From: Bacteroidota bacterium
Lineage (GTDB): Bacteria; Bacteroidota; Bacteroidia; Flavobacteriales; Flavobacteriaceae
Assembly (NCBI GenBank): GCA_023434025.1
Contig: JAEYTL010000018.1
Location: forward strand, 124,001 to 188,000
DNA length: 64,000 nucleotides
Reading direction: 5' to 3'
Made by a program: the position numbers and the translations under genes. This document shows, one piece after another, positions 17,837-26,814 of this stretch. The number at the start of each line of letters is the position of its first letter. Position 1 is the first letter of the stretch. Under the pieces are notes generated by a model. It saw nothing but the letters and a program-made list of their open reading frames with translations. It searched no databases and was not told the origin of the DNA.

Positions 17837-18208
17837 TTATGCTTTTTGATATGTATTGAATAATTTTAAAGCTACCGTTTCATCAAAAAAAGTGGTATTT
17901 TTTACTTTAATTTCCGAATCCAACGTTCCGCTTACCTCTAATTCTAACCGTAATTTTGCATTGACCTCCGGATTAATTAATGCCATAAACTTAACATTAG
18001 ATGAACTTTTTAAAATCAGAGAACTTCCCAGAATCTCCTGCGTGAGTTCTTTGATAATCTGCATCATACAAACACCGGGCGTTACCGGATTTCCGGGGAA
18101 ATGACCTTTAAAAACAGCGTGCTCCTTATTTAAATGAACAATGGCATCATACTTTTGTTCTGTAATTTTTTCAATTTGTTCAACGGTATAGAAATCCTTT
18201 AGTAACAT
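17837..18208 (-). CDS. FabZ/ApeI-like 3-hydroxyacyl-ACP dehydratase with altered active site
   Basis: The 123-residue hotdog protein has the clear FabZ-type motif GHFPGNPVTPGV (His36 as the catalytic His). At the position of the FabZ catalytic Glu, 14 residues after the His, it has Gln50. It may therefore act as an isomerase, a binding protein or an unusual dehydratase. The position in the operon and the similarity to the hotdog enzymes of aryl polyene clusters support a role in polyene chain processing. Confidence 0.82.
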   Translation of the reverse strand: MLLKDFYTVEQIEKITEQKYDAIVHLNKEHAVFKGHFPGNPVTPGVCMMQIIKELTQEILGSSLILKSSSNVKFMALINPEVNAKLRLELEVSGTLDSEIKVKNTTFFDETVALKLFNTYQKA

Positions 18209-18232
18209 GTGCTATTTTTTATATACTATTTT

Positions 18233-18841
18233 TTACTTTACATCAAAAGTATAGGTTGCCCCTACTGAAAAAACAACATTGGAGTGAGTGTCATACGTAT
18301 CAAAAACGGTTATAACTCCTTTTTTCACACGGGCTTCTACCCCAAAATTCTTATTAATGTTGTATCCCGCTCCCAGGAAAAAGGTTAAATCCACATCATT
18401 ATAAGCCCCAAAGTTATCTTCGACCACAAAATCAATTGTAGGCCCTACATGAAAATTAAAATTTTTGAACGTAAATTTATTTGCTATTGCTATCGATAAA
18501 TAGGAAACATCCAGTGTTCTGGAAAATGTTCTGTTTTGTTCCGGGTTATAATATTTGAATTCTGAACCCTGACGTGAAAAGTCAATTTCCGGCTGCAAAG
18601 CATAAAATCTGGACAACTGTAATGTTCCGAAAACACCAGCATAAAAATCAGTCTTAGAGCTGAACTGCTCACCATTTCTATCAATATAGTTCCCATTATT
18701 ATCATAATAGTACCCTCCGTAATCTCCTTTGGTAAAATGAGAAAAGTTAACCCCTCCCCTAACACCGGGTCTGAAGGTTACCTGGGCATTTACGGCTGTG
18801 TACAGAAACAGACACACTACGGACAACAAAATTTTTTTCAT
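18233..18841 (-). CDS. Small outer-membrane beta-barrel protein
   Basis: The 202 residues carry a signal peptide (LLSVVCLFLYTAVNAQ). The rest shows alternating hydrophobic strands typical of an 8-stranded porin-like barrel (RPGVRGGVNFSHF at the start of the mature protein) and ends in a C-terminal beta signal (VGATYTFDVK). In the pigment operon it could be a membrane receptor or stabiliser for flexirubin, which is located in the outer membrane. The function is inferred only from position. Confidence 0.8.
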   Translation of the reverse strand: MKKILLSVVCLFLYTAVNAQVTFRPGVRGGVNFSHFTKGDYGGYYYDNNGNYIDRNGEQFSSKTDFYAGVFGTLQLSRFYALQPEIDFSRQGSEFKYYNPEQNRTFSRTLDVSYLSIAIANKFTFKNFNFHVGPTIDFVVEDNFGAYNDVDLTFFLGAGYNINKNFGVEARVKKGVITVFDTYDTHSNVVFSVGATYTFDVK

Positions 18842-18846
18842 AACAA

Positions 18847-19479
18847 TTAATTATTAATTTGATTTAACTCAATGTTTAGCTTGATGTTTTTATGCTCAAT
18901 GTTAATTTTTTCAGCAAAAGTAGTGTTTTTCCCTTCAAAGCGAATAATCACTTTCTCTTTTGTTCGGGTTGTGTGTATCAGTTGTGTTATCCTTGCTGTT
19001 GCTTTACTTTCGGTTAAATAATTAAACCGTTTGCCATCTTTTGCTTTGTAAATTCTATTTAACTGATTTTCAAAAACTTCACTAACAACATACTGTTCCC
19101 TGAACAGTAGTCTGAAATCATTTTTTAACGTGTTGAGCACCATTTTTTTATTCAGTTCATCCACACAATAATTTACCTTAAAACTATTTTCAGAAACTTC
19201 AAAATCAAGAAGGGTATTACCGAAATCCGTGGTTAAAACCGCACGATGAATCGAATCATTCATCTTTTTGGCTACAAAAATTCCGCCTGATTGTTTTCCA
19301 TACACTTCTATCGTTGCTTTATAAACATAATCTTTTCCGGGGTCTGAAAAATAAAGGTTCTGGACATTTTTCTGATTACTTTCAACCTTAACCATGTTGG
19401 GCATTTCATACGTTTTGCATGAAACTAACAATACTATCAAACCACTACTGATTAAAAACCGCATCATCAAACTTAGCAT
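18847..19479 (-). CDS. Lipoprotein of unknown function in the pigment operon
   Basis: The product has a lipobox (IVLLVSC) after a short hydrophobic stretch and about 190 residues of mature protein, mostly predicted strands. The frame has ATGs at 19479, 19467 and 19464; the last (MRFLISSGLIVLL) gives the most typical lipoprotein signal. It overlaps the end of the LolA-like gene by up to 35 bases. Small lipoproteins next to LolA-like genes are usual in aryl polyene clusters, suggesting a shared role in delivering the pigment to the outer membrane. Confidence 0.72.
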   Translation of the reverse strand: MLSLMMRFLISSGLIVLLVSCKTYEMPNMVKVESNQKNVQNLYFSDPGKDYVYKATIEVYGKQSGGIFVAKKMNDSIHRAVLTTDFGNTLLDFEVSENSFKVNYCVDELNKKMVLNTLKNDFRLLFREQYVVSEVFENQLNRIYKAKDGKRFNYLTESKATARITQLIHTTRTKEKVIIRFEGKNTTFAEKINIEHKNIKLNIELNQINN

Positions 19480-20071
19480 TTAACTGTTTATTTTTAAAAA
19501 CAATTTTAGTGAAATCATCAGAAGGCTCAATTAACCTTACTTGTGCAACGGTTGATTCGCCAATCGGAAAATATAATTCTACCCATTTAATATATTTTTT
19601 TACAGTAGCCGTTTTGGGCGTTAATTTGGTGATGTAAAACGCTTTGTTTTTAAAATATTCAACAGAAAATTCCTCGTCATCAAAGAGGTTACCGCTTACA
19701 CTACCTACAATAAGTTTATTTATTTTTTCAAACATTTTACTGTTTCCCGCATTGATACTGCTTTTTTTTCCCTGATCGTTGATGTAAACCTTGTTGTTTT
19801 TAAAAATAATACTGTATTGATACGGATTTGTATATTGCCAATTTAACAGATTGGGTGATTTTAGGTACATTTTTCCGGAAGTTTCAATATCTTTTGACAA
19901 AAAGCTCAGGTGTTTATACTGTACAAAATCAGTCTTTAATGATTTAATGGTTTTGGTTTCCGTTTCAACAGCCGTTTTGAATGTCGTGATTTCAACGGCG
20001 GACATTTTCTGTTCCTGAGCAAAAACAGCGAAATTCATCCCTAAAACAATAAGCAACATTCTAATTTTCAT
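19445..20071 (-). CDS. LolA-like outer-membrane lipoprotein carrier protein
   Basis: The 208-residue periplasmic protein has a signal peptide ending VFAQEQ. Its body resembles the LolA half-barrel (IKSLKTDFVQYKHL, GKMYLKSPNLLNWQY, then KWVELYFPIGE). LolA proteins shuttle lipoproteins between membranes. A dedicated copy in an aryl polyene cluster probably carries the hydrophobic pigment or its lipid anchor. It overlaps the upstream deacetylase by 11 bases. Confidence 0.82.
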   Translation of the reverse strand: MKIRMLLIVLGMNFAVFAQEQKMSAVEITTFKTAVETETKTIKSLKTDFVQYKHLSFLSKDIETSGKMYLKSPNLLNWQYTNPYQYSIIFKNNKVYINDQGKKSSINAGNSKMFEKINKLIVGSVSGNLFDDEEFSVEYFKNKAFYITKLTPKTATVKKYIKWVELYFPIGESTVAQVRLIEPSDDFTKIVFKNKQLNAKFDDAVFNQ

Positions 20072-20837
20072 AAGCCGAAAGATTTAAAAGTTCATCTACT
20101 GAAATAATGGAATAATTTTCCGATTTCAAAAATAGCAATAACCGTTCCAATACATTGACCGATTTTTGAGATGTATCGTGTAAAAGTATAATTCCGCCGG
20201 GCTTAACTTTACTTTTTACCCGTTCAAAAATAGTATCCTCACTTTCATAAACCGTATCCAAAGAACGAATATTCCACCCAATCACATCGTATTTTGTAAC
20301 TGAAACTGCTTTGGCTATCATTGGGTTTGTCACACCAAAAGGCGGACGGAAAAATTTCATTTTCAATCCTGTTAATTGATGAACTAATTTTGTTGTCTTC
20401 CCAATTTCATCTGCCACTTTTTGAGAAGAAAAAAACCCGAAATTTCCGACATGAGAATAACTGTGATTGCCCGCCAAATGACCATCTGCTATAATCCTCT
20501 TAAAAATTTCGGGTTTCTTTTCTATTTGTTTTCCGATGCAAAAAAATGTAGCTTTTGCATTGAATTGTTCCAATAAATCCAATACTTTTCCTGTCATTTC
20601 ATGCGGGCCGTCATCAAAGGTTAATGCAATTTCCTTGGTTTGAGGATTACGTTTAGCACAATGGGCTTTTGTAAAATAATTCAACCGTATATCGAATGAA
20701 CCCCATGCGGTTAACCCCAGCCAAATTAAAAACAGTGCTAAAAAAAATGTCCAATGTACTGCCGTATAAATGTTGATGATGGACAAAACCAATACAACAG
20801 CCACACAAAAAAGAACTATTTTTTTATGTTTCAGCAT
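20061..20837 (-). CDS. Membrane-anchored polysaccharide deacetylase family protein
   Basis: The 258 residues start with two hydrophobic segments (about 8-50). A NodB homology domain follows: TFDDGP with the catalytic Asp and metal Asp, HSYSH metal ligands, RPPFG, and LLHD near the C-terminus. All catalytic residues appear present, so it should hydrolyse an N- or O-acetyl group. The usual substrates are glycans, but in this locus a deacetylation of a pigment-linked group is possible. It overlaps the upstream chain-length-factor gene by 7 bases. Confidence 0.85.
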   Translation of the reverse strand: MLKHKKIVLFCVAVVLVLSIINIYTAVHWTFFLALFLIWLGLTAWGSFDIRLNYFTKAHCAKRNPQTKEIALTFDDGPHEMTGKVLDLLEQFNAKATFFCIGKQIEKKPEIFKRIIADGHLAGNHSYSHVGNFGFFSSQKVADEIGKTTKLVHQLTGLKMKFFRPPFGVTNPMIAKAVSVTKYDVIGWNIRSLDTVYESEDTIFERVKSKVKPGGIILLHDTSQKSVNVLERLLLFLKSENYSIISVDELLNLSAYEN

Positions 20838-21892
20838 TTTTTAAGCAAAGTTAAACTATGGTCTTTCCCCCGGTATTGATTATATAGTAAAACCGTTTGA
20901 TAACGAGCTTTTTCAACAGAATTCATTTTTACTTCGGCAGGAATCGTTTGCAACTTCAATATGTTTAATGCCATCCAAAGTCCAAATCCGGAAGCGGTGT
21001 GAAACTCACCACTTAAATGTTTGTAATACGCTTGTGGAGCAGTGTCAAACAAAGCACTGACCTGGTTAAAATAAACATCAAATTCCACATCGCCATTATT
21101 GCCGAGCACCACTAAATCAATTTCATCTGAACGGGTTTCATTATTGTCCAGGAATGTTTTTACATATTGCCGGATTTCATCGATTTCCAATGAATTTTGA
21201 ATTGAAACAGCAGCTAAGGTTGCATAAGAACTTTCCTTGGGTTCATTTTCAAGCACAAAAAAACTGGCTCCTTCACCCAGAACCATTCCCTTGGAAGTTG
21301 GATTTAAAACCGAGAACGGTAAATCTTCCTGTCTTTTAATATTTCCGGCAATGCGTTGCATATCAATATTATGCTGAGCCGTTTCCTCAATTCCGCCCAC
21401 TAACACCGAGTTGGCTTGTTCTGTTTCTATCTGAAGCTTAGCATCGAGCAAAGCCGTTTCAAACGATATTGCTCCGTTTACATACGTAAAATTATAGCCT
21501 TTGCACTGCAAACCGAGTGCAATTTGTCCGGCTACCGTATTGTGTGTAGATTGTATGAATGCGGTTGGTGTTAAAAACTGTTCATTATTGTCTAAAATAG
21601 CTTTCAGGAATTTTTCGGAATCTTCCAGACAGCCTAATCCTGTTCCGGTGATAATGGCATCGGGCATAGCAAGTCGGGCTTCTTGTAAAGCATGGGTAGA
21701 GGTAAAAATGCCCATCTTTACCCCTTTTGCCATCCTTCTGATAAAAGAAGGCGAAATAACTTCGGCATAAGAAGGTTGTTTCGCACAAATCACAGTTTCC
21801 GAAGTATTGATTTCAACCTCTGTTAAAAAACCTGAACCTGCGGTTTCTTGAGCCGAGATACATGCTATACCATTGAAATAACTCTTTCTCAT
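20831..21892 (-). CDS. Ketosynthase chain-length factor (catalytic Cys absent)
   Basis: The 353-residue thiolase-fold protein aligns with beta-ketoacyl synthases. At the active-site position it has YVNGAISF, so Ile142 replaces the Cys, and the two His motifs are also missing. This is the hallmark of a chain-length factor, the inactive partner in type II polyketide heterodimers (ApeC in the E. coli aryl polyene system). Its start overlaps the stop of the adjacent active ketosynthase by 4 bases, which strongly supports a KS-CLF pair controlling polyene length. Confidence 0.85.
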   Translation of the reverse strand: MRKSYFNGIACISAQETAGSGFLTEVEINTSETVICAKQPSYAEVISPSFIRRMAKGVKMGIFTSTHALQEARLAMPDAIITGTGLGCLEDSEKFLKAILDNNEQFLTPTAFIQSTHNTVAGQIALGLQCKGYNFTYVNGAISFETALLDAKLQIETEQANSVLVGGIEETAQHNIDMQRIAGNIKRQEDLPFSVLNPTSKGMVLGEGASFFVLENEPKESSYATLAAVSIQNSLEIDEIRQYVKTFLDNNETRSDEIDLVVLGNNGDVEFDVYFNQVSALFDTAPQAYYKHLSGEFHTASGFGLWMALNILKLQTIPAEVKMNSVEKARYQTVLLYNQYRGKDHSLTLLKKC

Positions 21893-23088
21893 TTGCTTTT
21901 AGAAAATAGAACGGTTGAACAATTTCCACCAAAACCAAACGAATTAGACAATACATGATTTATCTCTTTTGCTTTTAGTGTGGTTTGCGGAATCAGGTTA
22001 AATTCTTCCATTGGTTTTTTAAAATTCAGATTCGGAAAAACCAAATTATGCTGCAGGGCCAAAACACTGTAAACTGCTTCTATGGCAGCTGCAGCCGCTA
22101 AAGTGTGTCCGGTAAAGGCTTTAGTAGAGCTGAAATCAGGCACTTTATCGTTAAAAATCCTCAGAATAGCTCTGCCTTCCGACAAGTCGTTGTTAGGAGT
22201 TGCCGTTCCGTGTACATTAATATAATCAATATCCTCGGGTTGAAGATCAGCAAACTTGAAAGCCTTCTGCATGGCTAAAAACGCTCCTTCGCCGTTTTCC
22301 GAAGAAGCTGTTTGGTGAAAAGCGTCATTAGCATTGCCAAAACCACTTACATAGGCCCATATTTTTTTATTATTTTTTTGTACGATTTCATCGGATTCCA
22401 ATACCAGAAAAGCTGCTGCTTCTCCGAGATTCAGTCCTTTTCTGTCATTATCAAAAGGAGTGTTGTATGTGTCTGACAAAATCATCAGGGTTTTGAATCC
22501 GTTGATGGTAAATTTTGCCAACGCATCAGTTCCGCCCACAATCACTCGGTCTAACTGCCCGGACTGAATCAGCCTGCATCCCAGCATGATGGCATTGGCT
22601 GCAGATGAACAGGCAGTGCTGACAGTGGTTACCATACCTTTTAAACCAATATAATCGGCTATCTGATTGGATGAGTCGCCGGCATCATGACTATTGATAT
22701 ACCTTTTGAGTGATTCATCTTCATAATAATCATAAAAATACTTTTCGTTTAAATCCATTCCACCTACACTTGTGGCAGAAATAAATCCGCTACGGCAATC
22801 ATTTATATTGCTGATATTGGCATTTTCAATAGCTTCGCTAACAGCAACAGCTCCTAATAAAGTTGTTCTGGAAAAATTGTTGTCTGCAGACAAATTGAGC
22901 TTCTGAGCTAATTGCTGGTTGGTTAATTTAATTTCACCCACCTTAATCACCTCTTTGTGAATGGTTTCTAAGTTTTCGACAGTGGAAATACCGGTTTTTC
23001 CGTTTACTAACGACTGGAAATTTTCTTCTACGGAGTTTCCGATCGAAGAAATGATTCCCATTCCGGTTATTGCTACTCTTTTATTCAT
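21889..23088 (-). CDS. Beta-ketoacyl-ACP synthase, KS of the KS-CLF pair
   Basis: The 399-residue KAS II-type enzyme has a complete Cys-His-His triad: Cys160 (VSTACSSA), His293 (NVHGTATP) and His328 (FTGHTLAAA), and the C-terminal glycine-rich loop SFGFGGNCS. It should carry out decarboxylative Claisen condensation with malonyl-ACP in polyene elongation (ApeO-like). I chose the ATG at 23088 (MNKRVAITGMGI). A start at 23118 would overlap the ACP gene and add a non-homologous segment. Confidence 0.93.
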   Translation of the reverse strand: MNKRVAITGMGIISSIGNSVEENFQSLVNGKTGISTVENLETIHKEVIKVGEIKLTNQQLAQKLNLSADNNFSRTTLLGAVAVSEAIENANISNINDCRSGFISATSVGGMDLNEKYFYDYYEDESLKRYINSHDAGDSSNQIADYIGLKGMVTTVSTACSSAANAIMLGCRLIQSGQLDRVIVGGTDALAKFTINGFKTLMILSDTYNTPFDNDRKGLNLGEAAAFLVLESDEIVQKNNKKIWAYVSGFGNANDAFHQTASSENGEGAFLAMQKAFKFADLQPEDIDYINVHGTATPNNDLSEGRAILRIFNDKVPDFSSTKAFTGHTLAAAAAIEAVYSVLALQHNLVFPNLNFKKPMEEFNLIPQTTLKAKEINHVLSNSFGFGGNCSTVLFSKSK

Positions 23089-23098
23089 TAAAAAACAC

Positions 23099-23356
23099 TT
23101 ATTTTGTGCGGTTAGCAACGATAAAACTGGCCATTGTTTCTACTGATTGAAAAATGGTCTTTCCTTCCTTCGGATCGGTTAATTTAATACCGTAATCTTT
23201 GTCTAACAAAACGATTAGCTCAAGGGCATCGATAGAATCCAGACCAATTCCGTCTCCAAATAATGTTTCGTTATCATCAAATTCTTCCACAGAAATATGT
23301 TCTAAATTTAATGCTGCGATAATTTTTTCTTTTAATTCTTGCTTTAATGCTTCCAT
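23099..23356 (-). CDS. Acyl carrier protein (first of two)
   Basis: The 85 residues form an acidic four-helix ACP with the phosphopantetheine site GLDSIDALEL (Ser41). It lies just upstream of the KS-CLF pair and probably carries the growing aryl polyene chain. A second ACP (34567-34824) sits with the other ketosynthase, hinting at two dedicated carriers. Confidence 0.92.
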   Translation of the reverse strand: MEALKQELKEKIIAALNLEHISVEEFDDNETLFGDGIGLDSIDALELIVLLDKDYGIKLTDPKEGKTIFQSVETMASFIVANRTK

Positions 23357-23379
23357 ATTTTTATTTGTTCTTTGTTTTA

Positions 23380-23940
23380 TTATTCTACCAGAAAAAGTTT
23401 TGCCAGGTACTTTTCTTCAAAAAATTCTACCCATCCGCAAAGCACTTTTGAGGCTTTTTTACTTTGTAAAAGCCATTGGGCATACTGTGTCAAAAATAGC
23501 TCATTATTCTCTTCAAACACAAAAAAAGCATTTTCCGATTTCAACTGATGTTTTATGCTGATTTCACCCACACAAATATTTGGCAACGTATATACAAAAA
23601 CAGCCGGACTGGGAAAATAATTTTCCTTATCATCTATCGATTGCTGGTACTTTACGTCGGTATCCAAACTGGACGATTGGTTAGCAAACACCAGGGCAAT
23701 ATTGTTTTCTGCCTGATCAACTATTTGTTCATTCAGCACCATTTCCGAGGCCAAAAATGCTAATTTACTCAAATTGTCCATTTTAAAAAATTTCGGGTAA
23801 TCAATTCCAAAATTTTTATAGGCTGACTTGGCAAATTCTGCAAAGGTAGCTGTTGCTGATTCAAATATTTTTTTATCGTTAATAAAAATTGTATTTGATT
23901 CAACCCTGCAGGAAACGGATATGTTAAGCTGGCTATTCAA
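23380..23940 (-). CDS. Half-length ketosynthase-like protein
   Basis: The 186-residue protein looks like the N-terminal half of a thiolase-fold ketosynthase ([45 protein letters not shown]). It stops soon after the region where the catalytic Cys would be. Cys residues are present (NICVGE), but neither His motif exists, so it should not condense on its own. The neighbouring genes on both sides are complete, and its start and stop fit the operon spacing, so it does not look like a fresh truncation. Possibly a regulatory or scaffolding subunit; the function is unknown. Confidence 0.65.
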   Translation of the reverse strand: MNSQLNISVSCRVESNTIFINDKKIFESATATFAEFAKSAYKNFGIDYPKFFKMDNLSKLAFLASEMVLNEQIVDQAENNIALVFANQSSSLDTDVKYQQSIDDKENYFPSPAVFVYTLPNICVGEISIKHQLKSENAFFVFEENNELFLTQYAQWLLQSKKASKVLCGWVEFFEEKYLAKLFLVE

Positions 23941-23941
23941 G

Positions 23942-25096
23942 TTAATTTATTTTTTCAAAAATTACAGCGGTATTGCATCCGCCAAAACCCGAAGCTGTTT
24001 TTAAAAAACGGTTGATGCTACAGGTTTTGTTTTCTTTTATTACCGCAATAGACTGTGTGGTTCCGCTGTTTTGAAATCCTTTTGACAAAATCAATTGGTT
24101 TTGTCTGGCACTTTCTATTGCCATAACGGTTTCGAGCAAACCGGAAGCTCCCAATGTATGTCCGTAAAAACCTTTGAGGCTGTTTACCGGAACATGTTGC
24201 AAATGCAACCTGTTGAATGCAATGGCTTCCATTTCGTCATTATATAACGTTGCCGTTCCGTGGGCAGAAATATAATCAATACTGCCGGTGTTACAATCTG
24301 CTTCGGTCAACGCACTTTTGATGCTTCTGAACAATCCTTCTCCCGTTCTGGATGGTCCGGAAATATGATTGGCATCATTAACGGCTCCGTCACCGCAAAT
24401 TTTTATGCTACCGGGTATAACTTTACTGATATCGGGAGTAATATAAACTGCTGCCGCTGCTTCGCCTAATGTTACACCATTTCGTTCTGAATCATACGGT
24501 TTACAAGGCAATTCGCTCATAGCCTGGAACGAATTAAACCCGGACAGTACAAATTCTGAAACTTCGTCGCCCGCTACAACAAACGCATCATCATAAGCTC
24601 CTGCCTGAATCATCCGCTTAGCAACAGCAATAGCTAAAACGCCTGAAACACATGCGTTTGAAAGCACAATCGGTTCGGTTGTAAAACCCAATAATGAACT
24701 TATTTTTTTGGCTAAAAAGGCCAACTGAGCCTCCTTTACCGGATTGGAATGTAATTCCAGTGAACTGATATTTCCTTTTGTGGTAGAAAAAACAAAAGCT
24801 GTTCGGCTAGAAATTGGATGTTTCTCAACCAAAGGCAACAAAGCCAGCAGCAACATTTTTTCTAATCTGGTAAATTTTTTACCTGAAACGGAGAAAGGAA
24901 AAACAGTAGAATTAAAAAGCCCATCTAATTGAACATTCGAAATTATAGAAGCGTAAAACTGATCTAAACGGCCGACATTTTTGTGCAATTGAATACCGCT
25001 GTTTCCTTTTTGAAGTGCATCCCAATTAGAATTCACATCAAGTCCTAACGGAGTAATGCAATTGGTTTGGGCAATATAAACACTTTTGTTATTCAT
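23942..25096 (-). CDS. Beta-ketoacyl-ACP synthase
   Basis: The 384-residue ketosynthase keeps the triad Cys149 (LSNACVSG), His279 (SAHGTATL) and His313 (FYGHTLGA) and ends with [10 protein letters not shown]. The N-terminus is more divergent than in the other KAS proteins here (no canonical TGMG), as in ApeR-type ketosynthases. It could start the chain or make the beta-ketoacyl partner for resorcinol formation. It directly follows the half-length ketosynthase gene's upstream side, with a 1-nt gap. Confidence 0.88.
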   Translation of the reverse strand: MNNKSVYIAQTNCITPLGLDVNSNWDALQKGNSGIQLHKNVGRLDQFYASIISNVQLDGLFNSTVFPFSVSGKKFTRLEKMLLLALLPLVEKHPISSRTAFVFSTTKGNISSLELHSNPVKEAQLAFLAKKISSLLGFTTEPIVLSNACVSGVLAIAVAKRMIQAGAYDDAFVVAGDEVSEFVLSGFNSFQAMSELPCKPYDSERNGVTLGEAAAAVYITPDISKVIPGSIKICGDGAVNDANHISGPSRTGEGLFRSIKSALTEADCNTGSIDYISAHGTATLYNDEMEAIAFNRLHLQHVPVNSLKGFYGHTLGASGLLETVMAIESARQNQLILSKGFQNSGTTQSIAVIKENKTCSINRFLKTASGFGGCNTAVIFEKIN

Positions 25097-25103
25097 TAAA
25101 ATA

Positions 25104-25553
25104 TTATTTCAGAAGTCCGACTTTCCGTTTCCATTCTTCATAAAAGGACGGGTTGTTGAGTGATAAATTCCCGTTTACATCTACAAAAACCTGGACTGTC
25201 TCACCAGTACAAGCCACTTCATTATTGGCATCAAAAATCTTATACCGAAAAATCATTTTGGCTGCCGGCGTATCTACAATAGTTGTTTCAATCCGGGCTA
25301 CATCGCCGTAACGCAAAGAAAGTTTATGTTCACAAACCGATTTTACGATGGGTGTTGTATAACCGTGTTTGTGCACATCAAGATAAGAAATACCGTGTTC
25401 ACGGCCAAAAGCTTCTCTTCCGTCTTCAAAATACGTGATGTAATAACCATGCCATACAATTCCGAGCGGATCGGTTTCGTTGAACCGCACCCTTATGTTT
25501 TTGGAAATGGTTAGCTGCGAAGCTTCATCATACTGCTCTTTTCTTTTTGTCAT
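25104..25553 (-). CDS. 4-hydroxybenzoyl-CoA-type acyl thioesterase (hotdog)
   Basis: The 149-residue hotdog protein has the signature RVRFNETDPLGIVWHGYYITYFEDGREAFG, with Asp in the TDPLGIVWHG motif as the likely catalytic residue. It should hydrolyse an acyl or aryl thioester, either releasing the product or editing stalled ACPs (ApeK-like role). I chose the ATG at 25553; the frame is open to a TTG at 25565. It overlaps the end of the ABC permease gene by 26 bases. Confidence 0.87.
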   Translation of the reverse strand: MTKRKEQYDEASQLTISKNIRVRFNETDPLGIVWHGYYITYFEDGREAFGREHGISYLDVHKHGYTTPIVKSVCEHKLSLRYGDVARIETTIVDTPAAKMIFRYKIFDANNEVACTGETVQVFVDVNGNLSLNNPSFYEEWKRKVGLLK

Positions 25554-26814
25554 AAGCAATTGCAAGGGTTACTGTAATTATAAAAAACAAAAGTAATAAA
25601 CTTATTTCCGGCAAAATAGCTAAAACACCACCGTTTCTGAGTAATACGTCATAAAACGCATTCAACCCCCAGTTCATCGGTGATATGTGTGCCATAAACT
25701 GCATCACTTTTGGCATAGCAAAAACCGGAATCCAAACGCCACCCATCGCAGCTAAAATCACTACCGAAGTTGCTCCGAATGGTGCCGACTGCTCTTGGGT
25801 TTTGGCTAATGTTCCCAATAAAATTCCGAAGCCAACAGCGGCCAGTCCGGCAAAAACGGCTACTATGCTCATCAAAAATAATTTCCCGCTCACATCAAGA
25901 GCCGGTAAACCGAGATGCGGAAAAAGATAAATACCGACAGCTACCATCAAGTAGAATTGAATGATACAAATTACTAAATACGTAGCGGTTTTTCCGGCAA
26001 TAACCACCGCATAAGGAACGGGGTTGGTTATTAACCGTATGTGTGTGCCCTGATTTTTTTCTTTTACTATGTTGATGGAAAGCGGCACTACGATAAAGAA
26101 AATGGCAAACAACGTCCAAGCCGGCACATTGTGTTGAACCGAATTGGGCAAAATTTCTTTATCATTGATTGTTGGCACAATTTCCTGAAAGGAAATAAAA
26201 CTTTCCTGCTCAAAAACGGGTTCATCACCTTCGCCCAACTGTTCCTGAAATGTATTATAAATGGAACGCGTTTCTATTTGAGAAATCATTTTGTCGATGG
26301 CATTTTTCACTCCGTTTTTAAACGATAACTGTGTAGCCGGATCAAAATATAATTTTATTTCTTTGGGTTCGATTTTTTGATTTTCTACCTGAGAAGAAAC
26401 CGAATCAGTTAAACCAAATGAATTTACGATACGATCAACATTTTGATTTACTTTTAACTGAAGATCTGAACTCAATTTTTCAGGAATAACAATTGCCAGC
26501 TGATACTTTCCTTTAAAAACGGCTTCCCGGGCAGCTTCTTCCGTAATACTTTTTCCGTTTAGTTGCAAAAGCACCTCAAATGAACCGCTTTCATGCAGGT
26601 TTTTCCGAACGGTTTCAGAAATCGTATCGTTGTCATAATCTACCAACAAAATCGGAATTTTTACATCCGACATCGATTTATACGTACCATCCTGAATGAG
26701 TGTGATGGTGATAATGAGAATCAACGGCATGACAAAAAGAATTACCAAACCGCCAAAATCTCTTTTGAGCAGCAGTGTTTCTTTGTAAACCGACATGAAA
26801 AACTTATATAACAT
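25528..26814 (-). CDS. ABC-2 type exporter permease
   Basis: The 428 residues show one N-terminal membrane helix (about 18-40), a large extracytoplasmic domain (about 45-230) and five to six C-terminal helices (VPAWTLFAIFFIVVPLSI onward). This is the layout of ABC-2/YhgE-like drug and lipid exporters. It overlaps the ATPase gene by 11 bases and forms a transporter with it. Within the locus it probably exports pigment precursor or a lipid component across the inner membrane. Confidence 0.88.
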   Translation of the reverse strand: MLYKFFMSVYKETLLLKRDFGGLVILFVMPLILIITITLIQDGTYKSMSDVKIPILLVDYDNDTISETVRKNLHESGSFEVLLQLNGKSITEEAAREAVFKGKYQLAIVIPEKLSSDLQLKVNQNVDRIVNSFGLTDSVSSQVENQKIEPKEIKLYFDPATQLSFKNGVKNAIDKMISQIETRSIYNTFQEQLGEGDEPVFEQESFISFQEIVPTINDKEILPNSVQHNVPAWTLFAIFFIVVPLSINIVKEKNQGTHIRLITNPVPYAVVIAGKTATYLVICIIQFYLMVAVGIYLFPHLGLPALDVSGKLFLMSIVAVFAGLAAVGFGILLGTLAKTQEQSAPFGATSVVILAAMGGVWIPVFAMPKVMQFMAHISPMNWGLNAFYDVLLRNGGVLAILPEISLLLLFFIITVTLAIAYDKKKRAV

